NCBI RefSeq assembly: GCF_002939785.1
Contig: NZ_MDEC01000006.1
Coordinates: 62,001-126,000 of the forward strand
Length of the DNA: 64,000 bases
DNA from: Xanthomonas codiaei
Lineage (GTDB): Bacteria > Pseudomonadota > Gammaproteobacteria > Xanthomonadales > Xanthomonadaceae
Reading direction: 5' to 3'
Under the pieces are notes generated by a model. It saw only the letters and a list, made by a program, of their open reading frames with translations, ran no database searches and had not been told where the DNA came from. Within the stretch, counting starts at the first letter, position 1; each line of letters opens with the position of its first letter. Position numbers and translations under genes: made by a program. Of the stretch, positions 8,599 to 16,653 are shown piece by piece.

Positions 8599-10974
8599 CT
8601 ACCAGCGATACGCCACCGACATCTGGTACTGCCGCCCGGCGATCGGCCGGCCCATGAACACGCCGCCGGTGGCCGCGCCGGGCACCCGCACATTGCCTTC
8701 GGTCAGGCCCAGCGTATCGGTCACATTGCTGCCGCTGGCGGTCACTTCCCAGTGGTCGCCCACGTGCAGGTTGGCGCCGATATCCAGCATGTCGTAGGAG
8801 GGCAGGCGCTGGCTGTTGGCCAGGTCCGCGAAGCGGTCGCCGATGTAGGAATAGGTGGCAAACACTTTCAGGTCGCCGAACGGCAGCATCCAGTAGTAGC
8901 TCGGCGTCAGCCGGAACTGCCGCTTTGGCTGGCGCATCACCTGGTTGCCGGTGAACTCGCGATAGTTGCGATATTTCGCATCCAGCCACACGCCGGTGCC
9001 GGCCAGCTCGAAGCCACCGAACGGGCGGATGGCTGCTTCCACCTCCAGGCCGCGTGCGCGCGAATCGCCCACCGCAGTGAAGTTTTCGCCATTGGCCAGG
9101 AATGCCTGGAACGGCGAGTTCTTGAACGTGTTGTGGAACGCGGTCAGATACAGGTCGTAGCTGCTGGCGCCCGATTTCAGGCCCAGCTCGTACTGGTCCA
9201 CTTCCTGCACGCGGTTCTGTCCATCGCGCAGATTGTCGAAGCCGGGAAACTTCACCCCGGAATTGACGCGCGCGAACAGGCTGTTGCTTTCGTTGAGCTT
9301 GAAGTTCAGGCCCGCCGTCCACGAGAACGCCTCATCGTCCTGATCGATGCGGCGGGTGGTCGCCAGCGCCAGCGATGTGGCGTTGTCGTAGAGCGTGGCC
9401 GGGTTGCCGTCCAGATCCACCGTGCGGGTGTCGTGCACATTGCCGGTGACGCTCTGGCGCTCGTAGCGCGCGCCCAGGTCCAGGCGCAGGCGTTCGTTGA
9501 GTTCCCATTCGTCGGCAACGAAGGCGGCGATGTTCTCGCCGTCGTAGTCGGCGCGCAGGTTGAAGAACGCAGTGCTGGTGAAACCCTGGCGCGTGGCCTG
9601 GCGGCCATCGGCCAGATCCACGTCGATGCGGCGCGCGTTGTTCTGTGCGGTGAGCAGCATGGTGTTGCCCAGGTACCAGGTGTCGGCCGAGGAATACTTG
9701 GCGTAATACGTGCCTACGGTCAGCGTGTTGCCGGCGAACAGCTCGCGGCTCAGGCGCAGATCGTTGGTGACCGAGTTCAGGCGCTTGTCCACCGACCACC
9801 AACCGGCTTCCAGCACTTGCTGATTGGGGTCGACCGCGCCGCCGCCGTTGCTGAATCTGCCACTGCCGGTGGTGCCGTAGCCGCCAATGAAGTCGCTCAA
9901 CCGCAGTGGTGCGTCGCCGGTGAACAGCGCATAGGTCGGCGCGCTGCCACTCATCACGTTGAAGCGATCGGCGATGGTCCAGTCGCCCACTTCCCAATTC
10001 AATTCGCCGCCGAACACATCGATGTTGACACCGCGCCCGTCGGCCAGGTCGCGTTGCAGGCTCTGGCCGTTCGGGCCGACCAGCAGATCCACGTTGCGGA
10101 AATCGCGGCCAAGCAGGGTGCCGGTCTGCGCGTTCAGACCGGGAAAGCTGGACAGGTCGTTGCCGTTGTTGCGCGACAGCAGCGGGATCGCGGTGTAGAA
10201 GGCGTTGTTGTCGTCGGTGTGGCGCGCGTAGAACGACAGTTCGCCGCTGTCCCAGCGTTTGCTCAAGGTGGCACTGAACTGGCCGCCCTTGTCGGCGGAA
10301 AATTGCGGGTCGCGCACGCCATCGGTCTCGCGGAAGAAACCGCCTACGCTGTAGTACCAGCCATTGCCCATCGGGCCGCTGTTGAACACATCGATGCGGC
10401 GCAGCGCGTTGTTGCCGCCAGTCAGGCGCACGCTGCCTTCCGGTTCGTCCTGGCCCTTCTTCTGGATGAAATTGACCGTCAGCCCCGGCTGGCCGTTGGA
10501 GAAGATCGGGCTGGAGCCGCCACGCAGCACTTCCATGCGCTCGACGGTGTCATCCACCCGGAACAGCGTGGAATTTTCCAGGAACGACAGCGTGGGCGGC
10601 GGAAACAGCGGCGAGCCATCCAGTTGCATGGTCACGAATGGCGCATCGCCTTCGGAGGGCATGCCGCGCACGAAGATGTTGGCGCCGGTGCCGCCACCGC
10701 TGGGCTCGGCCCACACGCCCGGCACGATCTTCAACAGGTCGGCGGTACTTTGCGGGACGGCCTGCTGGATCTGCTCGGGACTGGCGGTGGTGATCGAAAA
10801 ACTGGCATCGCGCTTGGCCAGGCCCTTGAAGCGCGCCGTTCCGCTGACGATCACCGCATCCAGCGTGGTGGCGTCGCTGCGCGGCTCGGCGGTGGACGTC
10901 TGCGCGTGCGCGGCGGGCGCAAGCAGGGCGCCGATGGCAAGGGACAGGGCATAGCGGGGCATCGATGCGGTCAT
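8599..10974 (-). CDS. TonB-dependent outer-membrane receptor
   Basis: Outer-membrane active transporter of 791 aa. The start at 10974 is chosen because AGGAGAG lies seven bases upstream and a signal peptide follows directly (PRYALSLAIGALLAPAAHA); the frame is open further upstream but without protein character. A TonB-box-like stretch (TLDAVIVSGTARFKG) precedes the plug (LLKIVPGVWAEPSGGG, NIFVRGMPSEG, VERMEVLRGGSSPIFSNGQPG). The barrel is rich in alternating aromatic strands and ends in YQMSVAYRW, with the terminal aromatic residue of beta-barrel proteins. An MFS transporter and a MarR regulator lie upstream on the same strand, so the substrate may be a small organic compound exported or imported by that set. 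A perfect 18-bp palindrome lies 43-60 bp upstream of the start. Confidence 0.88.
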   Translation of the reverse strand: MTASMPRYALSLAIGALLAPAAHAQTSTAEPRSDATTLDAVIVSGTARFKGLAKRDASFSITTASPEQIQQAVPQSTADLLKIVPGVWAEPSGGGTGANIFVRGMPSEGDAPFVTMQLDGSPLFPPPTLSFLENSTLFRVDDTVERMEVLRGGSSPIFSNGQPGLTVNFIQKKGQDEPEGSVRLTGGNNALRRIDVFNSGPMGNGWYYSVGGFFRETDGVRDPQFSADKGGQFSATLSKRWDSGELSFYARHTDDNNAFYTAIPLLSRNNGNDLSSFPGLNAQTGTLLGRDFRNVDLLVGPNGQSLQRDLADGRGVNIDVFGGELNWEVGDWTIADRFNVMSGSAPTYALFTGDAPLRLSDFIGGYGTTGSGRFSNGGGAVDPNQQVLEAGWWSVDKRLNSVTNDLRLSRELFAGNTLTVGTYYAKYSSADTWYLGNTMLLTAQNNARRIDVDLADGRQATRQGFTSTAFFNLRADYDGENIAAFVADEWELNERLRLDLGARYERQSVTGNVHDTRTVDLDGNPATLYDNATSLALATTRRIDQDDEAFSWTAGLNFKLNESNSLFARVNSGVKFPGFDNLRDGQNRVQEVDQYELGLKSGASSYDLYLTAFHNTFKNSPFQAFLANGENFTAVGDSRARGLEVEAAIRPFGGFELAGTGVWLDAKYRNYREFTGNQVMRQPKRQFRLTPSYYWMLPFGDLKVFATYSYIGDRFADLANSQRLPSYDMLDIGANLHVGDHWEVTASGSNVTDTLGLTEGNVRVPGAATGGVFMGRPIAGRQYQMSVAYRW

Positions 10975-11016
10975 GAAAGCTCTCCTGGGATGACGTCGCA
11001 GCTGGTGGCAATGCGC

Positions 11017-11034
11017 GCACGCGTGCACGCGTGC
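11017..11034. promoter_or_regulatory. 18-bp perfect palindrome upstream of TonB receptor
   Basis: GCACGCGTGCACGCGTGC is self-complementary over all 18 bases and ends 43 bp before the receptor start. Its GTGCAC core resembles the GTGCA/TGCAC arms of the palindrome in front of the marR gene, so it may be a second MarR operator; it could also form a leader hairpin. The rest of the 406-bp gap (10975-11380) shows no gene. Confidence 0.45.
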
Positions 11035-11380
11035 AAAGGGTGACCGCCAGCACATGGCGGGGTCAGTCGTGCGACATCGCGACACATGCCGCTCCATCGT
11101 TCTAACGGAGTTGCCTGCAAAACCTGTTGTGCGCTGCGGCACTCGGCGCGGGCGATATGCTCGCTATCGATCAACGCGGCAAGGCGCCAGGTAGCACCTG
11201 CGCAGTGCACGCGTGTCGCTATCGGGCTGCGTGTGGGGCCGTTCAGCGCGAACCATAACGGCAGCCGATGGATCCATCGCGGCGGCATGATCGGCTTTGC
11301 GCAGGCGCTGCCAGGCACCATGCAATGGCGCAGCGATGTCGCTGCACGCAGGCCGATAGGCAGGCGCGCTTGCGCCTGTT

Positions 11381-12604
11381 CTACGCCGCTGCGCGGACCG
11401 GTGCCGCCTCCCGGATCGGCAGGTTGATCAGTGCGGCCACCACTGCCAGCAGCATGTCGGCGTACCACATCCAGCTGTAATCGCCGAAGCGCTCCAGCGC
11501 CAGTCCACCCAGCCACGCACCGAAGAAGCCGCCGATCTGATGCGACAACAAGGTCAGCCCGAACAAGGTGCCCAGGTAGCGCGGGCCGAACAGTTTGCCG
11601 ATCAGGCCGGCTGTCGGCGGTACCGTGCCCAACCAGGTGGAGCCCAGTGCTGCGGCAAACAGATAAAAGGTCAGCGGCGTCGGCGGCGCGACCAGGTACG
11701 CACCGATCAGCAGCGCACGGCTGGCATACAGGGCGCACAGCAACCACTTCATGCGCACGTATTCGCCGAGTTTGCCGGCGACCAGGCTGCCGGCCACATT
11801 GAACAGGCCGATCAAGGCGATCGACAGCGCCGACACGCTGGCAGGCAGGCCGCACAGGGCGATTTCCCCGGGCAGGTGCGTGACCAGGAACGCGATATGC
11901 ACCCCGCAAGTGAAAAAGCCCAGGTGCAGGCACCAGTAACTACGATCGCGCATGGCCAGATGCAATTGCGCAGGCAAGCCGATGCCCTCGTCCGCGATCG
12001 AGGTGCGCACGTCGATCGCGGACGAGCGCCGTCGCAGCGGCCATGCCAGCGGCAATGTCAGCAATGAAATCATTGCCAGTCCGGTCATCGCCCTGGCCCA
12101 GCCGGCGGCGCCGATCATCGATTGCACCAGTGGCGCGAACACGAACTGACCGAGCGAGCCGCCGGCATTGATCAGCCCGGCCGCGAACGAACGCCGCTCC
12201 GGCGCAATACGGCTGGCCGTGGCGCCGATCAGCACCGAAAAACTGCCGGCACCCGCACCGGCGGCGGCCAGGACCCCCAGCGAGACGATCAGTCCCCAAT
12301 CGCTGGCCATCCACGGACTCAGTGCCAGGCCCAGCGATAGCAGCACGCCGCCCACCAGCAACACCGGCAATGGACCGCGCGCATCGGCAATCGCGCCGAA
12401 CACCGGCTGCACCGCACCCCAGACCAGTTGGCCCACCGCCAGCGCGAAGCTGATCGAGGCGATGCCGATCCCGGTCTGGCGATGGATCGGCTCCACGAAC
12501 AGGCCGGTGGTCTGGCGCGCGCCCATGGTCAGCATCAGCATGGCCGAGGCGGTGAGCAGCAACCCCCACTGCGCGCTGGTGCGTGCGCTCGCAGACGTGT
12601 TCAA
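11381..12604 (-). CDS. MFS transporter
   Basis: Inner-membrane major facilitator of 407 aa with about 12 hydrophobic segments in two halves. The N-terminal half shows the A-type signature region (FGAIADARGPLPVLLVGG) between TM2 and TM3, and GPRYLGTLFGLTLLSHQIGG lies in the C-terminal half. The layout is closest to the monocarboxylate/oxalate-formate type branch, but the substrate cannot be read from sequence. Its ATG overlaps the marR stop by four bases (12601-12604), so it is translationally coupled to the regulator, and the TonB receptor follows on the same strand. Together they look like a regulator-transporter unit for one compound, either an efflux pump induced by its ligand or an uptake pathway across both membranes. 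Confidence 0.85.
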   Translation of the reverse strand: MNTSASARTSAQWGLLLTASAMLMLTMGARQTTGLFVEPIHRQTGIGIASISFALAVGQLVWGAVQPVFGAIADARGPLPVLLVGGVLLSLGLALSPWMASDWGLIVSLGVLAAAGAGAGSFSVLIGATASRIAPERRSFAAGLINAGGSLGQFVFAPLVQSMIGAAGWARAMTGLAMISLLTLPLAWPLRRRSSAIDVRTSIADEGIGLPAQLHLAMRDRSYWCLHLGFFTCGVHIAFLVTHLPGEIALCGLPASVSALSIALIGLFNVAGSLVAGKLGEYVRMKWLLCALYASRALLIGAYLVAPPTPLTFYLFAAALGSTWLGTVPPTAGLIGKLFGPRYLGTLFGLTLLSHQIGGFFGAWLGGLALERFGDYSWMWYADMLLAVVAALINLPIREAAPVRAAA

Positions 12605-13029
12605 GCGGCCGCCCCTGCGTCCAGGGCCGCATCCAGCTGCATCAGGCTGGCATGCAGCTGTTTGGTGGACGCGCTACCGAACAGCGTTTCCAGCTGCGTT
12701 TGCGCGCGCTGCCAATGCGGTAACGCGCGCACCAGCAGCCCGCGCCCGCTGCGACTCAAGGCCACCACCTTCAGGCGCGCATCCTCGCCGCGACGTGACT
12801 GCACCCAGCCCGCTTCCAGCAGCGGCTTGAGGTTGCGGGTCAGCGTGGTCCGATCCATGCCCAACGAGTGCGCCAGAGCCCCCAGCGACTGCGGCTCGAT
12901 GAGCCGGCGCAGGATCGAATACTCGTTGAGGCTCAGTCCCACCTGCGCCAACGCGTGGTCGTACACCTGCGAAGTGCGCCGTGCGGCGCGGCGCAGGTGG
13001 AAGCAGGTGCAGCGGCTGGTCTCGGACAT
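12601..13029 (-). CDS. MarR-family transcriptional regulator
   Basis: Winged-helix repressor of 142 aa. The start at 13029 has GGAG six bases upstream; the open frame extends further but lacks protein character. The N-terminus (MSETSRCTCFHLRRAARRTSQ) is typical of MarR proteins and contains cysteines at 7 and 9. The DNA-binding part includes SLGALAHSLGMDRTTLTRNL (recognition helix) and the wing GWVQSRRGEDARLKVVAL. The LSLNEYSILRRL helix precedes it. The stop overlaps the MFS start. A 14-bp perfect palindrome 32 bp upstream of the start is a likely autoregulatory operator. MarR proteins usually respond to phenolic compounds or oxidants; the two N-terminal cysteines would allow redox sensing, but this is inference. 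Confidence 0.88.
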   Translation of the reverse strand: MSETSRCTCFHLRRAARRTSQVYDHALAQVGLSLNEYSILRRLIEPQSLGALAHSLGMDRTTLTRNLKPLLEAGWVQSRRGEDARLKVVALSRSGRGLLVRALPHWQRAQTQLETLFGSASTKQLHASLMQLDAALDAGAAA

Positions 13030-13060
13030 GCGGTGCTCCATGCGGATACCCTGCACTTTG

Positions 13061-13074
13061 CGTGCATATGCACG
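13061..13074. promoter_or_regulatory. Probable MarR operator
   Basis: CGTGCATATGCACG is a perfect 14-bp palindrome (one further matching pair outside a single mismatch), ending 32 bp upstream of the marR start. MarR-family proteins typically bind such 14-18-bp palindromes over their own promoter. Confidence 0.6.
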
Positions 13075-13260
13075 TATTGGCAAGCACGGCTGGGAGCGAA
13101 CCCGCCACACAGGTCGCGCAGGCACGGTGGTCGGCAGCGCGAGGCGGTGCGCTCGCCTGGCGTGCACCGGTCCACTGCCGCAGCGGAACCAGCGCCGTCG
13201 CCGCCCAAATCCGTCCCTGGCCGCCACGCACCGGGGCGCAAGCGGCATCGCCAGAAATGA

Positions 13261-13284
13261 CGAGGCCGCCCGTGGGCGGCCTCG
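13261..13284 (-). terminator. Intrinsic terminator after ZnuD-like receptor gene
   Basis: Hairpin with an 11-bp GC-rich stem (CGAGGCCGCCC paired with GGGCGGCCTCG) 31 bp after the receptor stop. On the minus strand it is followed by TCATTT, a short U-containing tract. Confidence 0.65.
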
Positions 13285-13314
13285 CTTCCAGTCGGCGGGG
13301 GAGAGAGTCCGCCG

Positions 13315-15381
13315 TCAGAAGAACAACCGCACGCCGAACGAGGCGTTGCGGCCAGGAAGCATCACATCGTCCTTGAGGAAGGACGTGTGCACGCGTGCAT
13401 CCTGGTTGGTGAGGTTGTTGCCATCCAGGAACACTTCCCATGCGGTGCTGCCATGGTCCATGTGATACGCCAGGTGCGCATCGACGAAGGTGTAGCCGTC
13501 GGTCGGGGTTTCGTTCACGGCTACCTTGTCCTGCTTCAGGGTGCGGGTGGCGCCGATCGAGGCGCGCCATGCATCGGCATTCCAGCGCATCTGTGCGCCG
13601 ACCCGGCCGGGCGCGATGCGCGGTAAGTTGCCGCCATCGCTCAGGCGCGCACGCACGGTGTCGCCGAACACGCGCAGGTCCCAGGCGCCGGTGTCGTTGT
13701 TGGCCAGGTGGAAGGTCGCTTCGCCTTCGAAGCCATGGAAGATCGCATCGGCCTGCGTCCACTGGCGGATCGGCAGGAAGTCGTTGTCTTCCTCGTTGAA
13801 CCATTGGCCGCCGGTGTCGACGATGTAGACGAAGTCGTTGTAGCGGTTGTAGTACGCCGCCACCTTGGCATCCACCCAGTCGTTCTGGAAGTTCAGGCCC
13901 AGCTCGGCCTGGTTGGCCTTCTCGGTCTTCAGGTCGGCGTCGCCGATCTCGAAGGCGAGGGTGGCGATGTGCGGGCCGTTGGCGAACAGTTCTTCCTCGG
14001 CCGGTGCGCGTTCGGCGTGGTCCAGGTTGGCGGTCAGGCGCCACTGTTCGTTGAAGCGGAAGCTGCCGCTGGCCGAGAAGCTGGTCGGGGTGAAATCGCG
14101 GTCCACGCCGGTGTCGGTCTGGTACTTGACCTTGTCCACGCGTGCGCCGACCTCGGCGCTCACCCGTTCCCAGCTGTTGCGCGCCACCGCGAAGGCGCCG
14201 AGCGAGCGGGTATCGGTCTTGGGCACGAAGGATTCTTCGCCGATCGCCTGGAAAGTGGTGTCGCTGCCCTGCAGGCCGAACGCGGTCTGCCAGCCGCCGC
14301 CGAAGGTAAAGGAGGCTTCCACGCGGCCCTCGTTGGCGCGCTTGGTGAACACGGTGCCCACTTCGTCGCCTTCGAACTCGGTATGCGCGTAGTCGGTGTG
14401 GCCGAAGCTGTAGCGCAGCGCACTGCCTTCGCCCCATGGATCGGTGAGCCCGCCCTTGAGGTCGTAGCGGTCCTGCTGCAGCTTCAACGACACGCCGCGC
14501 TCGCCGATGGACGGATCACCCGGCTCGCCCGGATTGCCGTAGTTGTCGCGGAAGCGCGATGCGGACACGCCGACGAAACCCCAGTCGCCGGACAGCGAGG
14601 CGCCGATCGAGCCGACCTTGGAATCGATCCAGCTGTTGAGCTGGCGGCCCTGCGGCGTGTCGTAGTCGTTCTGGTTGCGGTACACGCCGTCGGCGTGGAT
14701 CGACAGGCCGCTGCCGTTGCCGGCATCGACGCGGAACATGTCGGTATTGCCGTCCTTGTCGCCGCCGTCGAAGCGCACTTCGGCGCGCCCGCTGAAGCCG
14801 TCCACCGGGGTCTCGGCGATGCGCCCGTCGACCACGTTGACCACGCCGCCGATCGCGCCGGAGCCGTAGAGCAGGGTGGATGGACCCTTGAGCACTTCGA
14901 TCTGGTTGGCCAAGAACGGCTCGATGGCCGGCGAATGGTCCTGGCTGACCGTGGACACGTCCTGGGTGGACAGGCCGTCGCGCAGCACTGCCACGCGCGG
15001 GCCATCCAGGCCACGGATGATCGGCCGGCCCACGCCCGGGCCGAAGTTGGAACTCTGCACGCCCGGCAGGCTGGCCACGGTTTCGCCCAGGCTCTCGCTG
15101 CGCACTTCGTCCAGACGCTCGCCGGCGAGTACCTCGACCGGGCGGCTCAGCTCGCCGGCGGCATCGCGCAGCGGGCTGGCGGTCACCACGACCTTGTCCA
15201 GATCCTTGATATGGCGGCCGCTGGACGGGCTGGCGTCGTGCCGCGTATCCGACGACGGCGGAGTCTGTGGATCGGGAGATGCCGGGGCATCCTCGGCCAT
15301 GGCCAGGGCGGGCGTCAGCAGGCTGGTCAGTGCCAGCGACAGGGTGGAGCGGCGCAGCGAGGTAGCGAGGGAGGGGGACAT
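13315..15381 (-). CDS. TonB-dependent receptor, ZnuD-like zinc receptor
   Basis: Outer-membrane TonB receptor of 688 aa, probably for zinc. The ATG at 15381 is preferred; an in-frame TTG at 15417 lies inside the Zur-box. The signal peptide ends near LTPALAMA. The plug carries DLDKVVVTASPLRD (TonB box), LPGVQSSNFGPGVGRPIIRG, VAVLRDGLSTQDVSTVSQDH and VLKGPSTLLYGSGAIGGVVN, the pattern of ZnuD/HmuR-like receptors, where a His/Asp loop follows. The barrel ends GVRLFF. A Zur-box-like sequence lies directly upstream, and a MerC-family gene with its own Zur-like box is divergent, so control by the Zur encoded at 257-778 is likely. A haem or other metal substrate cannot be excluded. Confidence 0.85.
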   Translation of the reverse strand: MSPSLATSLRRSTLSLALTSLLTPALAMAEDAPASPDPQTPPSSDTRHDASPSSGRHIKDLDKVVVTASPLRDAAGELSRPVEVLAGERLDEVRSESLGETVASLPGVQSSNFGPGVGRPIIRGLDGPRVAVLRDGLSTQDVSTVSQDHSPAIEPFLANQIEVLKGPSTLLYGSGAIGGVVNVVDGRIAETPVDGFSGRAEVRFDGGDKDGNTDMFRVDAGNGSGLSIHADGVYRNQNDYDTPQGRQLNSWIDSKVGSIGASLSGDWGFVGVSASRFRDNYGNPGEPGDPSIGERGVSLKLQQDRYDLKGGLTDPWGEGSALRYSFGHTDYAHTEFEGDEVGTVFTKRANEGRVEASFTFGGGWQTAFGLQGSDTTFQAIGEESFVPKTDTRSLGAFAVARNSWERVSAEVGARVDKVKYQTDTGVDRDFTPTSFSASGSFRFNEQWRLTANLDHAERAPAEEELFANGPHIATLAFEIGDADLKTEKANQAELGLNFQNDWVDAKVAAYYNRYNDFVYIVDTGGQWFNEEDNDFLPIRQWTQADAIFHGFEGEATFHLANNDTGAWDLRVFGDTVRARLSDGGNLPRIAPGRVGAQMRWNADAWRASIGATRTLKQDKVAVNETPTDGYTFVDAHLAYHMDHGSTAWEVFLDGNNLTNQDARVHTSFLKDDVMLPGRNASFGVRLFF

Positions 15382-15397
15382 ATCGACCGAACTCTCG

Positions 15398-15420
15398 GAA
15401 ATGTTACTGTATATCAATGG
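15398..15420 (-). promoter_or_regulatory. Zur-box-like operator of the TonB receptor
   Basis: The left half GAAATGTTA is identical to the gammaproteobacterial Zur consensus and the spaced TATA also matches; about 16 of 22 informative positions agree. It ends 17 bp upstream of the receptor start, so bound Zur would cover the promoter or leader. Confidence 0.7.
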
Positions 15421-15495
15421 GATGGCGCAGCTTGCCTGCTGTGCCGACGGACAAGTCCCACGCTGCGCGATGCAGTGGTGCGGGCCTGGGACGAG

Positions 15496-15519
15496 GAAGA
15501 TGTTATATTATTCCACGTC
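15496..15519 (+). promoter_or_regulatory. Zur-box-like operator of the MerC-family gene
   Basis: Contains ATGTTATATTAT, matching the left half and centre of the Zur consensus without error, followed by a degenerate right half. It ends 23 bp before the merC-like start and lies about 100 bp from the box of the divergent receptor gene. Confidence 0.7.
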
Positions 15520-15542
15520 GCTGCGAGCCCCTGCTGGAAGTC

Positions 15543-15959
15543 ATGCCGTTACGTACCCTTCGCCACTTTTTGGACCGCTTCGGTGCCACCGGCTCGCTGC
15601 TGTGCGCCGTGCACTGCGCGGTATTGCCGCTGGTGCTGGCCCTGGCACCGTCGCTGGGCCTGTCGTTCTGGCTGGGCGATGGAGTGGAGCTGGCCATCGT
15701 CGTGTTCGTCAGCCTGCTGGGCTTGTTCAGCCTGGTGCTGGGCTATCGCCGCCACAAGGCCTTGCACGCCCTGGCGCTACTGCTGCCGGGCCTGGCGCTG
15801 CTGTGGCTGGGCCTGCTGTACGACCCGCTGCATCATTCGGTGGTGCCGCATGCGGTGGTGATGACACTGGGCGGTGCGCTGGTCGGCATCGCGCACCTGG
15901 TCAACCTGCGTCTCAACCATGGACATGGCCATGTCCACGACGCCAGCTGCGCGCACTGA
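15543..15959 (+). CDS. MerC-family inner-membrane protein, probable zinc transport
   Basis: 138-residue protein with four hydrophobic segments. The MerC signature is present: FGATGSLLCAVHCAVLPLVL, with the CxxxC metal-binding pair in the first membrane segment. The C-terminus is unusually metal-rich (NHGHGHVHDASCAH), as expected for metal capture at the membrane face. The ATG has GGAAG only two bases upstream, so the start is not certain. It is divergent from the ZnuD-like receptor and carries its own Zur-like box. MerC proteins move Hg(II) in mer operons, but no mer gene is nearby; with this context a role in moving zinc across the inner membrane is more likely. That role is an inference. 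Confidence 0.78.
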   Translation: MPLRTLRHFLDRFGATGSLLCAVHCAVLPLVLALAPSLGLSFWLGDGVELAIVVFVSLLGLFSLVLGYRRHKALHALALLLPGLALLWLGLLYDPLHHSVVPHAVVMTLGGALVGIAHLVNLRLNHGHGHVHDASCAH

Positions 15960-16209
15960 CACGCGTTGAAGCACGGCCGCGCCGCGGCTTGCTTGGGCGC
16001 CGACATTCGCTGCGACAATGCACCCAGGTTCCGGCGGTCGTTGTTCCTTCCCCGGGGCCGGGCGGTCGCTGAAGCAGGGCGGAGCAAGCTGCGCCGCCCG
16101 CGGGCGACGTGATAGTCTTGCCGGCCTTGCGCGAGGGCGCCGCTCGGTGCAACCCTCGCCAGACCCGTGCCAGCACGGGAATTTGTATTCACATTCAGGA
16201 GTCGACGAA

Positions 16210-16392
16210 ATGGGTAAGGGTGACCGTAAGACCGCCAAGGGCAAGCGCTACAACGCCAGCTACGGCAATTCGCGTTCGCACGCGGTGAGCAAGGTTGTCG
16301 TGGGTGCAGCTGCGCCGGTTGCCAAGAAGGGCGTGGTCAAGGCCCCGGCCAAGAAGGCTGTTGCCAAGAAGACCGTTGCCAAGGCCAGCTGA
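16210..16392 (+). CDS. 30S ribosomal protein bTHX
   Basis: 60-residue, very basic protein. The first 30 residues (MGKGDRKTAKGKRYNASYGN, then SR) match the bacterial THX/S31-type protein that sits in the head of the 30S subunit. The rest is a Lys/Ala/Val-rich tail (PAKKAVAKKTVAKAS) like those of histone-H1-like repeats, longer than the roughly 26-residue Thermus protein. AGGAG lies eight bases upstream of the ATG. A strong intrinsic terminator follows 27 bp after the stop, so it is the end of its transcript and is probably monocistronic. Confidence 0.85.
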   Translation: MGKGDRKTAKGKRYNASYGNSRSHAVSKVVVGAAAPVAKKGVVKAPAKKAVAKKTVAKAS

Positions 16393-16417
16393 TTCCAGCC
16401 CGCTTTGCGACCTGAAG

Positions 16418-16444
16418 AACGCGGCGCTTGCGCCGCGTTTTTTT
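16418..16444 (+). terminator. Intrinsic terminator after bTHX gene
   Basis: Stem ACGCGGCG / CGCCGCGT with loop CTTG, followed by a run of seven T residues. Confidence 0.9.
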
Positions 16445-16653
16445 ATGTCCGAGGTCAGCGCAACATGCTGTTGGTCTGCCTGCTGGCGAGCCTGGAGCGA
16501 GGCTGCTCCGCGTGGACCCGCCGGCGCGTCAGCGCCACCGGCCGCCGTTGCGAATCGGCGCAAGACACTCGATGGTGGCTCGCGCCATGGCATCCATGGC
16601 TGCTGTCGGTGATGCATCGAGCACCGCCTGCGCGCCTCAATGGCGCGGCCTCG

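Noticed and set aside
7834..11043. Very long plus-strand ORF (over 1000 codons)
   Set aside because: It is the antisense shadow of the TonB receptor gene, whose domains and signal peptide are clear on the minus strand.
15415..15417. TTG start for the ZnuD-like receptor
   Set aside because: It lies within the Zur-box-like site and adds 12 residues in front of a signal peptide that begins naturally at the ATG at 15381.
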